From Entomomonas moraniae (GTDB taxonomy: Bacteria > Pseudomonadota > Gammaproteobacteria > Pseudomonadales > Pseudomonadaceae), in the NCBI RefSeq assembly GCF_003991975.1, contig NZ_CP029822.1, positions 310,001-374,000 of the forward strand: 64,000 nt of DNA, read 5' to 3'. The notes beneath the pieces are model-generated. The model was not told the origin of the DNA. It worked only from the letters and a program-made list of their open reading frames with translations, and did not search any database. The position numbers and the translations under genes were made by a program. Positions within the stretch are counted from its first letter, which is position 1. The number at the start of each line of letters is the position of its first letter. Shown here in pieces: positions 16,692-25,433 of this stretch.

Positions 16692-17939
16692 ATGAAAAAG
16701 TATCAATTAGTCAGTGATTTTTTTGATATCAGACTATCAACAGGAGAGACGCTTTATAGAATAAAAGCGCTCTGTGATTTTGGAGATGTAGCAAAAGGAG
16801 ACTTCGGCGGTTACATAGAAAAAGAAGATAACCTATCCCACGAAGGTAATGCGTGGGTTTATGGTGATGCTAGAGTCTATGGCGATGCAAAGGTATACGG
16901 AGATGCCAAAGTCCAATACAAAGCCCGCGTGTACGGTAACGCCAAGATTTATGATGAAGCATGCCTTTATGATAATGTTCGTGTGTTTGGTGAGGCAGAG
17001 GTTTTTGGCAAAGCGGAGTTGTATGATAGAAGTAAGGTGTACGGCAAAGCCAAAGTTTATCATGAAGCCTATTTAATCCATTTCGCTAAAGTTTATGATG
17101 AGGCGCAAGTCTTTGGTGAGGCCGGTTTGCATCAATGTGCAAAAGTGTATGGGCAAGCCAAAGTTTATGAAAAAGCTTCTCTCTTTAAACGCGCTAAAGT
17201 TTATGATAATGCTCAAGTTTATGGTGAAACAGAGGTTAATCATGAAGCTAAAGTCTTTCAACATGCCCAAGTTTATGGCAACGCATGGGTTTATGGTAAA
17301 GCTAAAGTATTAGGCCATGCTCACGTCTATGAGTCGGCCCAAGTCTATGACAAAGCCAAGGTGTATGGTGAAGCAAAAATCTATGGTAAAGCAGAGATTC
17401 ATGAGCAGGGGCGTGTTTATGGACGTGCCCAAGTGTATGAAGAGGGCTGGGTTTTCTTTAGAGGACGCGTTTATGGCGATGCCCAAGTCTATGGGCAGGC
17501 TTGGATATCTAGCGGTGCAGAAGTCTATGATAGGGCGAAAGTTTATGGCAATGCAGATGTTGGCGGCTATGCTGAGGTCTATGGTGAAGCTGAGGTATTA
17601 GGTAATGTAATGACACACAATGGAGACCCTTATATTTCAGGCGATGCTTATGTATCGAAGCCAACCGATTTATTTTGGTTTTCTAATAGTCATTGTTTGT
17701 ATGGTGATGTGTTGACCGTGTTTTTGTCTAAAACGGGCGTGGCGAAAGTGAATATAGGAATTTGGTGTAAAAATAGCCAAGAAGAAGAGGAACAGTTGCA
17801 TCGTGTCGAGGAAATGGTTGATGCCTTTTTAGAGAGAGTAAAAACTGAAAATGATGAAAAAACCTACCGAGAATTTGCCTTGTTGATGGAGGTTGCCTTA
17901 TCTAAAATGGGGTTAAAATCCTTAACATTGGTTAACTAA
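16692..17939 (+). CDS. Hexapeptide-repeat (left-handed beta-helix) protein, YdcK-like
   Basis: 415 residues. After an N-terminal domain of ~50 residues (LYRIKALCDFGDVAKGDFGG, EKEDNLSHEGNAWVYG) come about 40 near-regular six-residue units of the type A-(K/Q/E)-V-Y-G-(D/E/N/K), from residue ~55 to ~305. This is the left-handed parallel beta-helix pattern, with small residues and valine at fixed positions and tyrosine or phenylalanine in nearly every rung. The ~110-residue C-terminal domain is different and holds an acidic helix (SQEEEEQLHRVEEMVDAF). It recalls E. coli YdcK and phage-borne relatives; no signal peptide, so probably cytoplasmic. AGGAA precedes the ATG. No acyltransferase catalytic loop is evident, so a structural or scaffold role is more likely than an enzyme. 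Confidence 0.78.
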   Translation: MKKYQLVSDFFDIRLSTGETLYRIKALCDFGDVAKGDFGGYIEKEDNLSHEGNAWVYGDARVYGDAKVYGDAKVQYKARVYGNAKIYDEACLYDNVRVFGEAEVFGKAELYDRSKVYGKAKVYHEAYLIHFAKVYDEAQVFGEAGLHQCAKVYGQAKVYEKASLFKRAKVYDNAQVYGETEVNHEAKVFQHAQVYGNAWVYGKAKVLGHAHVYESAQVYDKAKVYGEAKIYGKAEIHEQGRVYGRAQVYEEGWVFFRGRVYGDAQVYGQAWISSGAEVYDRAKVYGNADVGGYAEVYGEAEVLGNVMTHNGDPYISGDAYVSKPTDLFWFSNSHCLYGDVLTVFLSKTGVAKVNIGIWCKNSQEEEEQLHRVEEMVDAFLERVKTENDEKTYREFALLMEVALSKMGLKSLTLVN

Positions 17940-18016
17940 TCGATCGAGTATTTTTACGAAAGTAGCAGAGGGTAAGCGTTACCAGCGTTATACTTTGCTA
18001 TTTTTTGTTAAAGAGA

Positions 18017-18997
18017 TTAATGGTTACCGTTTGCAACGGTGATTCGGTTAAGTTGTTTATCGATTAAAATGCTAGCGCAAAGACCTATCAATGAACCAAT
18101 AATAATAGACGTCAACCGAATAATAATCAGCTTATTGATGGCAACAGGGTGCAATATATCCAGTAGAATCATCGCCAAGGGGGTTGCACAAGAAAGAGCA
18201 AGACCATAGTTAATATTGATAACGATAGCTGTCATTAAAAATAATACAGCCGATAAGGGTAAGAGTAATAGAGCAGAATTGGAAATTTGATAGATTAACC
18301 AAATAAATACAACCCCCGTTAGATTTCCTAAAATGTACCAACCATAACGTTTTAATGCGAGTTTAGCCTTGCTTTCTTTTAGGTTGGCAACGGCTGAAAC
18401 AGTTAGCCAGTTATAGGTATGATAAGGAAAGAGCAAATTTAATAAGTAAGTAATAAAGAGTGTGGCACCATAGGTTGTACTTAAAATACAAGCCTGCTGT
18501 GTGGGCATGCTTGGTGCATTCTCAGATAATACCTGATGAGCGTGAGATAGGCGTTGTTCGATTTGCTGTGTTAAGTATGCGGCGACAATACTAATCGCCA
18601 TGCCTGATGCAAGATAAAACAGTTGTAGAAGTTTGTCAGAGGCTTGGGTGTGCATGGTTCCACCAAGGCTCACTATCATAATGACAAAAAATGGGCCCAT
18701 AGGATTAGGGCATAGTCGTTTAGCGGTATACATGGTAAGCAGGGCAATAATCGCTAAAAACAAGCTTTTAAGCACAATAGAGGGTGGGCAATAAATTAAT
18801 AAAATAAACCCTAACAATGCTAAGGCAGCATTGATACACATGCATTTTAAACCGTCGGCGGTTTTATCTGAATAATAAAAATATACCAAGACACCAAATA
18901 AAGCCATGGAGCAGAAGTGAGTGCTTTGTAATAAGCCACCTATAATGAGTGTTGTTATAATGGCAAAAGCTAATCCATAAAGTTTCCATTGACCCAT
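18017..18997 (-). CDS. FUSC-like membrane protein
   Basis: 326 residues, almost entirely hydrophobic, with two blocks of about five helices (residues ~8-150 and ~185-315) joined by a short hydrophilic segment (QQIEQRLSHAHQVLSENA). This resembles the transmembrane half of aromatic-acid exporter/FUSC proteins (AaeB, YccS), without the large cytoplasmic domain of full-length relatives, and the second block could be read as a FUSC_2-type module. Substrate unknown. AAGGAG lies 9 bases ahead of the ATG. It is divergent from tsaD, occupying the place where Pseudomonas has rpsU. Confidence 0.55.
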   Translation of the reverse strand: MGQWKLYGLAFAIITTLIIGGLLQSTHFCSMALFGVLVYFYYSDKTADGLKCMCINAALALLGFILLIYCPPSIVLKSLFLAIIALLTMYTAKRLCPNPMGPFFVIMIVSLGGTMHTQASDKLLQLFYLASGMAISIVAAYLTQQIEQRLSHAHQVLSENAPSMPTQQACILSTTYGATLFITYLLNLLFPYHTYNWLTVSAVANLKESKAKLALKRYGWYILGNLTGVVFIWLIYQISNSALLLLPLSAVLFLMTAIVININYGLALSCATPLAMILLDILHPVAINKLIIIRLTSIIIGSLIGLCASILIDKQLNRITVANGNH

Positions 18998-19160
18998 CGA
19001 CGGTACTCCTTGATCAGCACTGTACTTCGTTTAGCAGTTATCTGTTAGTTGAAAGAAGGTTAAAAAGCCTATTTTGTGATAAAACGAAATAATAGGGAAG
19101 CGTTAGAATCATTAATTTTATTAACATAAAATACGGCGACTTATTGTATGTATTTTTAAA

Positions 19161-19189
19161 ATGAACACGTAAACAAATCAGTATATAAT
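19161..19189 (+). promoter_or_regulatory. Candidate sigma-70 promoter of tsaD
   Basis: TATAAT at 19184-19189 matches the -10 consensus exactly and lies ~49 bases upstream of the tsaD ATG. The -35 at 17-base spacing (ATGAAC, 19161-19166) is weak. Confidence 0.5.
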
Positions 19190-19237
19190 AACCCTATTTA
19201 GTCATTGCTTTAAATTCGTTTATACAGGTATTTGTGA

Positions 19238-20263
19238 ATGTTGGTGTTAGGTATTGAAAGCTCTTGTGATGAAACAGGTGTTGCTCTTTATGACAGTGAA
19301 AAAGGGCTATTAGCTGATGCACTTTTTAGCCAGATTGATCTACACCGTATTTATGGTGGTGTTGTGCCTGAGTTAGCGTCACGCGATCATATTAAGCGCC
19401 TCATTCCCTTATTAAACCAAGTGTTGACAGAGTCAGGTTGTACTAAACAAGCTATTGATGGTGTTGCGTATACTGCGGGCCCCGGCTTAGTGGGTGCCTT
19501 ATTGGTTGGAGCTTCTTTTGCTAAATCTTTTGCGTTTGCTTTAGGGATTCCCACGGTAGGTGTTCACCACATGGAAGGGCATTTGTTAGCCCCCATGTTA
19601 GAGGAAAACCCACCAAAATTCCCTTTTGTGGCACTTTTAGTTTCAGGTGGTCATACACAGCTTGTGCGTGTGGATGGCATTGGTCGTTATGAGTTATTGG
19701 GTGAGTCGGTGGACGATGCTGCCGGTGAAGCCTTTGATAAAACCGCTAAACTTCTAGGGCTTAATTACCCCGGTGGGCCAGAAATTGCTAAACTTGCTAT
19801 GCAAGGAGTAGCAAAGCGTTTTAGTTTCCCTCGCCCGATGACCGATCGTCCGGGATTAATGTTTAGTTTTAGTGGTTTAAAAACCGCCGCCTTAAATGCA
19901 TGGCAACAATGCAAGGCCGAGTGTGATGAAACAGAGCAAACCAAAGCCGATATTGCGTTAGCTTTTCAACAAGCGGTGGTAGATACCCTCACCATTAAAT
20001 GCCGCCGTGCTTTAGAGCAAACAGGGTTAAATCAATTGGTGATTGCAGGTGGGGTGAGTGCGAATAAAGCCTTACGTCAGTCGTTAGAGGCCATGGTAGC
20101 GCCATTAAAAGGCCATGTGTTTTATGCCAGACCACAGTTTTGTACCGACAATGGAGCGATGATTGCCTATGCTGGTTGCCAGCGTTTGTTAGCAGGTGAA
20201 CACGGGGACTTAGCTGTGGAAGTCAAAGCCCGCTGGCCGATGGAGCAGTTACCCTCTATTTAG
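19238..20263 (+). CDS. tsaD: tRNA N6-adenosine threonylcarbamoyltransferase TsaD
   Basis: 341 residues. It transfers the threonylcarbamoyl group to A37 of ANN-decoding tRNAs, working with TsaB and TsaE. ASKHA-fold landmarks are intact: [10 protein letters not shown] at the N-terminus, the metal-binding H111 and H115 in [31 protein letters not shown] and the C-terminal [10 protein letters not shown] with [13 protein letters not shown]. An essential single-copy gene in most bacteria. In Pseudomonas it is next to plsY-folB; here 7.3 kb of other genes intervenes on the downstream side. Confidence 0.97.
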   Translation: MLVLGIESSCDETGVALYDSEKGLLADALFSQIDLHRIYGGVVPELASRDHIKRLIPLLNQVLTESGCTKQAIDGVAYTAGPGLVGALLVGASFAKSFAFALGIPTVGVHHMEGHLLAPMLEENPPKFPFVALLVSGGHTQLVRVDGIGRYELLGESVDDAAGEAFDKTAKLLGLNYPGGPEIAKLAMQGVAKRFSFPRPMTDRPGLMFSFSGLKTAALNAWQQCKAECDETEQTKADIALAFQQAVVDTLTIKCRRALEQTGLNQLVIAGGVSANKALRQSLEAMVAPLKGHVFYARPQFCTDNGAMIAYAGCQRLLAGEHGDLAVEVKARWPMEQLPSI

Positions 20264-20412
20264 AAATAGACCCAATTTATCATGGTGAAAATCATTCAAC
20301 GGATGGATTACCTGTAATTAGTGGCATTAGTAATATAAATTTACTGATCCAAGGAAAACGAGAATTAAGTATTCGTGTAGATACAACAACACAGGGTCTA
20401 AATAATCGTTAA
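20263..20412 (+). pseudogene. Orphan 3' gene fragment after tsaD
   Basis: In the frame one base off tsaD, an open stretch from the tsaD stop to TAA at 20410-20412 reads [49 protein letters not shown]. The codons look like real protein but there is no in-frame start past tsaD. I read it as the C-terminal tail of a gene whose front was lost when material was inserted or deleted next to tsaD. Parent family not recognised. Confidence 0.45.
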
Positions 20413-20568
20413 TTTGCCGCACAATTTTAGTTCTTACTGAATTCTTTTTTATGCTTGAACAAGTTAATACAAAGAGTTTGTTTAAGATAAAAAATAAATG
20501 GGTGTGTTATTTAACATAGAATAGATATAAAATATTAACCGATTAACTCCCTTTCTTAATACTGTTTA

Positions 20569-20680
20569 TTTGTGCAAGATTACTGTGAGCCTTTTTGCTC
20601 TCTGAGCGGCGAGATGAGTAAGAAGCAAATGTAATGACCGATGCAATGGGGCGAAATATCATGAAAGCTATTTGCACAAA
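20569..20680. repeat. 112-bp element with 9-bp terminal inverted repeats and a more GC-rich core
   Basis: TTTGTGCAA (20569-20577) and TTGCACAAA (20672-20680) are exact inverted repeats bounding a block visibly richer in G and C than its AT-rich flanks. On the minus strand a short ORF from GTG 20677 or ATG 20662 to TAA 20543 would encode 39-44 residues (MIFRPIASVITF, ASYSSRRSESKKAHSN), with AAGGAG about 14 bases before the GTG. It may be a miniature inverted-repeat element, a small RNA or a small protein gene; I cannot choose. The rest of 20413-20734 shows nothing I can name. Confidence 0.35.
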
Positions 20681-20734
20681 AAATATAAAATCTCCTTAAG
20701 TCTTTGAAATTAGAGAAGTAGAAATTTTTTAATG

Positions 20735-21166
20735 TTATGGAATTCTTAAAATAGTCTTAGCAATTTCATAATCAGTTGCTGTCTTGTTGGTTTTTCTAAT
20801 TTCTCTGGCCGCAGCTTCAAACTTTACAGTTTTACCTTCACGACCGTCTGTGGCAATGAATGTCATTGCATCATCTTCCGCTGCTTTTAGAACACGTTTT
20901 TTATACTCTTCTGCTTTATTAGCCTTTTTCCTATTTTCTTCAGTTTTAGATTTGGTTTTATTAAGAGTATCTTCTGAAAAGGAAAAGGTCGTATAAAAAG
21001 GTACTATTGTGACAAAAGCCGTGGATAAACCAATATCTCCATCTGTGGCGTGGCTAGGGAAAGCAAGGATTGTAGCAAAGATTAGCGTAATAAAATATTT
21101 TTTATTTATTTTATAGTTAGGTAGTAAAAAAGCAAGGCGAGTATTATTTTTCATCATCGTCTTCAT
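20735..21166 (-). CDS. DUF2388-type secreted protein
   Basis: Up to 143 residues, with a hydrophobic export segment (KKYFITLIFATILAFPSHA) ending at an AHA-like site near residue 40. The mature part ends in EDDAMTFIATDGREGKTVKFEAAAREIRK and DYEIAKTILRIP, the pattern of DUF2388 proteins (A-R-D-D-A-x-x-F-V-A-S-D-G, then D-L-E-L-A-x-x-I-L), which I know mainly from Pseudomonas. Function unknown. The gene overlaps the end of the upstream secreted gene by 23 bases and has ATG choices at 21166, 21157 and 21154, so it is probably translated by coupling. Confidence 0.72.
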   Translation of the reverse strand: MKTMMKNNTRLAFLLPNYKINKKYFITLIFATILAFPSHATDGDIGLSTAFVTIVPFYTTFSFSEDTLNKTKSKTEENRKKANKAEEYKKRVLKAAEDDAMTFIATDGREGKTVKFEAAAREIRKTNKTATDYEIAKTILRIP

Positions 21167-22280
21167 CGGGCAGGTAGCATTCTATTTTTTTGAGTTCGAT
21201 CTTTTGTTTATCTTTTACTACATGAACAGTACATTTTTTTACGGAGTCATCTAGCTGAAAGTAAAGCTCAATCGGGGTATTTTTAGTATCAAGGGTATTA
21301 ATTTTTTCAAATACTTGTTGTACTTCATCGTAGTTGACGATGAGTTCAATGTGGACCTTCTGTTTGGTCTTAGTCTGTTCAAGTATAAATTCAAATGCTT
21401 TGGGTAAGGGTCTAAGACTTATAGGCTCTTTATTTGTATTAGAAGTAAACCACTCTTCTGTATTGGCGTAAAAGCTACGGTAGTACTTAACTTTAAAGTT
21501 ATCAGCGACACGAAGATACCAGTTATATTGTTTGGTTGCTTCTTGCCAAGGTTTATCTGTGTACGGTTGTGTGCGTTGCTCTGTGCTGAAAAAGTCAGGT
21601 TCGTTACTGTTGTAGTTTGCTCGCACGTATTCTTGTGTGGTTGCTATTCGTTTGGCTATAAATTGGTGACGTGGGATAACTTTTTCACCGTATTCTTTAG
21701 CTAATGCTCTTTTATAAAAGGTATCCCAATCAGGCTCATTGGTCATTTTTTTTGCATGAAAACTGCCTAGCCATAATTTTGTTCTCGCTGTATGTATCCA
21801 GATATTCACGAACCCATTCGGCGTAACATATGCTGTAAGAAGCAGATAGTAAGGGCTTTCACCAACGCTTCCTTTGAAGTTTTCAAATGGATTATCAATG
21901 GAATGAGCCATAATATCTGCCAATCGTTTTTGGTCAAATAAATAGCGACCCTCCCAAAATTGATTCTCCACAGCTGAAAACCAACGTAGATTGATGCCTG
22001 TTGGTAAGCAGTCAGAACGTGAAATAAGTTCGGTTAGCTTACTTTCTCCCCAGCGCTTATCCGTTCCACCTTCGGTAATATAGAACAACCTAAAAACAGT
22101 ATTTTTATTATCAAATAAATAATTACCCGAAAGATCAAAGTTCATGGGAAACTTATAAGGATTACCCAGTGTTACTCGATAATTAGCTCTAGCATACTCT
22201 TTCGCTTGCAACGGGGTGAAAAATAAGGAAAGGAGAAGTACAAAAATAGTGAGAAGTTTATTGTTATTAATTATATTCAT
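21144..22280 (-). CDS. Secreted DUF2931-like protein, unknown function
   Basis: 378 residues from the ATG at 22280 (MNIINNNKLLTIFVLLLSL); a start at 22310 would add 10 residues ahead of the signal peptide. Cleavage is likely after PLQA near residue 26. The mature part is soluble, rich in aromatics (NQFWEGRYLFDQ, YNWYLRVADNFKVKYYRS) and ends in an acidic tail (LPDEDDDEK). W-x-x-x-x-E-N-x-F-W-E-G-R recalls DUF2931, but I hold that family call loosely. It overlaps the DUF2388 gene by 23 bases, forming a two-gene envelope operon. Confidence 0.55.
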   Translation of the reverse strand: MNIINNNKLLTIFVLLLSLFFTPLQAKEYARANYRVTLGNPYKFPMNFDLSGNYLFDNKNTVFRLFYITEGGTDKRWGESKLTELISRSDCLPTGINLRWFSAVENQFWEGRYLFDQKRLADIMAHSIDNPFENFKGSVGESPYYLLLTAYVTPNGFVNIWIHTARTKLWLGSFHAKKMTNEPDWDTFYKRALAKEYGEKVIPRHQFIAKRIATTQEYVRANYNSNEPDFFSTEQRTQPYTDKPWQEATKQYNWYLRVADNFKVKYYRSFYANTEEWFTSNTNKEPISLRPLPKAFEFILEQTKTKQKVHIELIVNYDEVQQVFEKINTLDTKNTPIELYFQLDDSVKKCTVHVVKDKQKIELKKIECYLPDEDDDEK

Positions 22281-22430
22281 TTTACTAACTACGCTTGATG
22301 GTTTTGCCATTAGTGAGGTGATAATCTATAAATAAGCTGCATTAAGAGTTAGTTCAAACTCATGTATAATTTACTTTACTATACCATAGGCTAATTGATT
22401 CTGTATAAAAATTAATCGAAGAGCATTTGC

Positions 22431-23486
22431 TTATTGGAGATAGAGTTGTTGCCTTATTTTTATAAGTGTGTCTATGGCTGCCTGTTCATTCACATGGTTA
22501 GGGAGTAATGTGTGCTGAAAGGCTTTATTAATTTGTTCGCTTAACTGCTCACTGCGTTGCAGTAGTTCTTCGTAACTGAAAGAACCTTGTTTAATCGCTA
22601 ACAATTCTTCACGGTTCTCACGCCAGACTTTGAGTTGGCCAGTTTGAGCTAAGTCGAGCGCCATGTACAGTAGCCTAAAGGTATGCATCATGTTTTTGCT
22701 GTCATACTGGCGACCATGTTCAGTGTTTTGTTGGTAGCGCACCTCGTTACGTTTATTTACCCATTGCCAGTATTCTTGATAGCTTTTGCAATAAGCGCTG
22801 TAACCTTCTTTATTAAAGGTTAGGTAGGCTTGTAATGGGGTGTTTTTAGAAATGCTACTGAGCGCGACATCTTTGGCACTTTCTTTTTTTATAACACCTT
22901 GATACCCTGCTTTCTCATCATAATAAACAGCATAGAGATCATGAGCATGAGGTATGTTCACAAGGCCAATGAATTGTTGTTGCCAACCCTTTTGAGCAAG
23001 CCATGTTTCAAGGGAGATACTTTTGCCGTTTTCAAGAATATAGCAAAAAGCTAAAACGCTTTTAAAGGCTTTATCGACAGGGTTAACAATTTTTTTATTA
23101 AGTCCTTGTGCTTTTTTAATCTGGCCTTGGGCATAGTGGCTAAATGTTTCAATACAGGCTTTGGATAAGAACCATTCAGGCTTAAATACTTTCATTAATG
23201 GGTGTTGATATAGTACCGTGTGTGGTGGCGCATTGAGTAGCTCTAAGATATTGGGATTTGAGGCGCATAAGAGTTCGACAAAACGCCCCAGCTCATAATA
23301 AACAATGTCATTCGTTTCATTATTGACTTGGGGAGTATAGTTTAGACTGTAGTAAAGCTCTCTCGGGAGATAGAATACGCCTTTTATATCAGTATCGGAA
23401 GTCTCGGTGGCAAGGTTAAAAGCACGGCTGCCCGAAACACATTCAAATAAAAGATAGGGCTTAATGTCTTCAAGGGTTAATTTCAT
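22431..23486 (-). CDS. COG3541 nucleotidyltransferase (RlaP-like), copy 2
   Basis: 351 residues. The N-terminus carries the polymerase-beta-fold nucleotidyltransferase signature: SGSRAFNLATETSDTDIKG at residues ~19-37, with G-S and the D-x-D metal ligands. NPNILELLN near residue 78 and a helical C-terminal half follow, as in the COG3541/YcgL family, whose phage member RlaP is found beside RNA ligases. Substrate unknown; RNA-end or tRNA modification are the usual guesses. It overlaps the paralogue at 23470-24222 by 17 bases, so the two are certainly co-transcribed and probably work together. No RNA ligase gene is nearby. Confidence 0.75.
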   Translation of the reverse strand: MKLTLEDIKPYLLFECVSGSRAFNLATETSDTDIKGVFYLPRELYYSLNYTPQVNNETNDIVYYELGRFVELLCASNPNILELLNAPPHTVLYQHPLMKVFKPEWFLSKACIETFSHYAQGQIKKAQGLNKKIVNPVDKAFKSVLAFCYILENGKSISLETWLAQKGWQQQFIGLVNIPHAHDLYAVYYDEKAGYQGVIKKESAKDVALSSISKNTPLQAYLTFNKEGYSAYCKSYQEYWQWVNKRNEVRYQQNTEHGRQYDSKNMMHTFRLLYMALDLAQTGQLKVWRENREELLAIKQGSFSYEELLQRSEQLSEQINKAFQHTLLPNHVNEQAAIDTLIKIRQQLYLQ

Positions 23487-24222
23487 CGAGTTTTTTCCTA
23501 AACCATGTATTCAGCATTTCAGTATCAGGCGTATCACGGATAGCTAAGGATTGGTCACTAGTCTGCCATAATCTTTCGATGAGCTGTTTCATGGGGGTGG
23601 GTGGCGTCCATAAAAAGTGTTCATCTTTACCAGCTTTAAACTCGACTAACTCAAGGATGCTTTTTTGTTCTTGAGATGATAAAGGAGCTAATAGCTGTTT
23701 TAACTGCATGGGGGGAATAGTGTATTGAGTGGCTGCCCACTGAGCTGCCAGTAAAGCTCGTAACAGGTAAAACCATTTTTTAAGTTTGATGGTTTCTCTT
23801 TGCATACTTTCGCTAGCGGTTTTAGCAATACCGCGATAATGGTATACCACGGCTCTAGGTTGATAGAAATGTTCAGCCAAGTTAAGCAGTTCTACTTGAA
23901 TATTAGCTTGTGCTCGGTAGACAATAGGGGATTGTAGCCATTCCAGTAATACGCTATTGGATTTTCTAAGTAAACGCAGAGCTTTAGTGAGCTCCCAACC
24001 ACCGACATCAAACCATTGATTTTCAATCCATTCAAAGGTTTCTTTGGGTGGGTCAATGGCGAGATAGTTTTGACGAGGATAAATAAAAATACCTCGTACA
24101 TCGTAATCACTATCGGTTGAGGCAAACCCCCAAGCGCGACTACCACTTTCCGCTACATAGAGGAGGGTAAGCTGATGTTGTTGTTCAATATGGGGTAGTT
24201 TTTTTTGAATAGTATCAATCAC
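23470..24222 (-). CDS. COG3541 nucleotidyltransferase (RlaP-like), copy 1
   Basis: 250 residues. The nucleotidyltransferase motif is ESGSRAWGFASTDSDYDVRG (residues ~25-44) with D-Y-D ligands, followed by DVGGWELTKALRLLRKSN and LLEWLQSPIVY (~72-102), a conserved block of COG3541. The rest is helical (MQRETIKLKKWFYLLRALLAA). It is the upstream member of the pair and 100 residues shorter than its partner. Both copies keep G-S-R and the acidic pair, so neither is obviously dead. They could form a heterodimer. Function is not known from sequence. Confidence 0.78.
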   Translation of the reverse strand: MIDTIQKKLPHIEQQHQLTLLYVAESGSRAWGFASTDSDYDVRGIFIYPRQNYLAIDPPKETFEWIENQWFDVGGWELTKALRLLRKSNSVLLEWLQSPIVYRAQANIQVELLNLAEHFYQPRAVVYHYRGIAKTASESMQRETIKLKKWFYLLRALLAAQWAATQYTIPPMQLKQLLAPLSSQEQKSILELVEFKAGKDEHFLWTPPTPMKQLIERLWQTSDQSLAIRDTPDTEMLNTWFRKKLDEINP

Positions 24223-24336
24223 AGTCTTTTTTTAGTAGTAGTTAATGGTGTATTCTAATTCTAATGGATGTTCAGATAGATTCATATAGTCTGTAATTGT
24301 AAAAAAGCGTAGTGAGTATTTTTATAGAGGGTATCT

Positions 24337-25353
24337 ATGCGCAACACGTTAAAAATAAGCATTTTTTTGAGTTGTTTACTGGCTACATTACAGAGTTATG
24401 CTGAAATCGATGCTAAGCAAGTTGTATCCTTTAATAATATGATTTTATTAGATGGAGTTGATTTAAATAAAGGATTTATTTATCCCTCAGCAGGTGACAA
24501 ACAAATTAAGGAAATTATTGCTTATCCTTCTTATTATCGCAATAAGGGGGATTTAGCAGATAATCCATTGGCAACATTTGCTGTAAAGTCTATTAATAAT
24601 ATTGTTCAAACTAACCAAAAATCAATAAAAACTGAAATTAAAAATGGGGTTTCTTTTCTTTTGGGAGATAACGCAGACTACTTTCCAAATATAGCCGATC
24701 GTTTACCGGATATGTTGCAAACAAGAGTTGATATTTTGGTGAAGCAAGAAAAAGTAGTCGATGAATCTAGTTTGAATAACGAGAGCAAGAAGGCTGATTT
24801 TGTAGATGTAAGTGAGTGCAGATTTGATAGACATGGTGCGGTTATTTTTTATAGATCTCGTTATTGGTACTCCTTTGATAAAAATAAAGAGGTGGTTGTT
24901 AAAACAATATCGCAATTACCGAATAAAAATTGGGTCAATAGAGAAAAAAGTGATACAAGGGACTATTGTTCTCTGTTTAAGGTTAATACTGATACTGGAT
25001 TGATTGAGCAAGAAATAGAAATTGATTGTCTTTCAGGAGAAAAGCTTAAAGAGTTGAATACCTATAGCATCGAGCAAGATAAATTATATCGAAAAAAGAA
25101 CAATGATCTAGGTAGCTCATCCGCAGAAATTAATGTTGAGACATTAGTTTTTGACGAGCAAAACCATTTATTTAAAATGTCTTATAGCTACCCTTATAAA
25201 GGAGGTACGATTGATTGTATCTTCTCAGAAATTAATGAACAGGGTGATTGGTTAAGAAAAAAATGTAGTAAACGATTATTTACAGTATCCTCGCCTGGGC
25301 TTGTAGCACCTACTTCTTTATATCGAAAAATAGAATATTATGATAATGAGTAG
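24337..25353 (+). CDS. Secreted protein of unknown function
   Basis: 338 residues starting MRNTLKISIFLSCLLATLQSYA, a standard signal peptide with cleavage likely after SYA. I do not recognise the mature protein. It is hydrophilic, lysine- and asparagine-rich, with five widely spaced cysteines (SECRFDRHG, DYCSLF, EIDCLSGE, GTIDCIFSE, KKCSKR) that could make periplasmic disulfides. The very AT-rich codon use fits the surrounding block. It is transcribed alone, divergent from the nucleotidyltransferase pair and convergent with aegA. Confidence 0.6.
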   Translation: MRNTLKISIFLSCLLATLQSYAEIDAKQVVSFNNMILLDGVDLNKGFIYPSAGDKQIKEIIAYPSYYRNKGDLADNPLATFAVKSINNIVQTNQKSIKTEIKNGVSFLLGDNADYFPNIADRLPDMLQTRVDILVKQEKVVDESSLNNESKKADFVDVSECRFDRHGAVIFYRSRYWYSFDKNKEVVVKTISQLPNKNWVNREKSDTRDYCSLFKVNTDTGLIEQEIEIDCLSGEKLKELNTYSIEQDKLYRKKNNDLGSSSAEINVETLVFDEQNHLFKMSYSYPYKGGTIDCIFSEINEQGDWLRKKCSKRLFTVSSPGLVAPTSLYRKIEYYDNE

Positions 25354-25433
25354 CCTTTTTCTTAGTAAAGGCTACCTGATATAGCGGTGTATGAGATACA
25401 TTAAGGAATCATTTTTTCATGTCTTTACAGAGA

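Noticed and set aside
16850-17600. Tandem-repeat DNA that might be taken for a CRISPR or satellite array
   Set aside because: It is the coding sequence of the hexapeptide-repeat protein: period is 18 bases in frame with no unique spacers.
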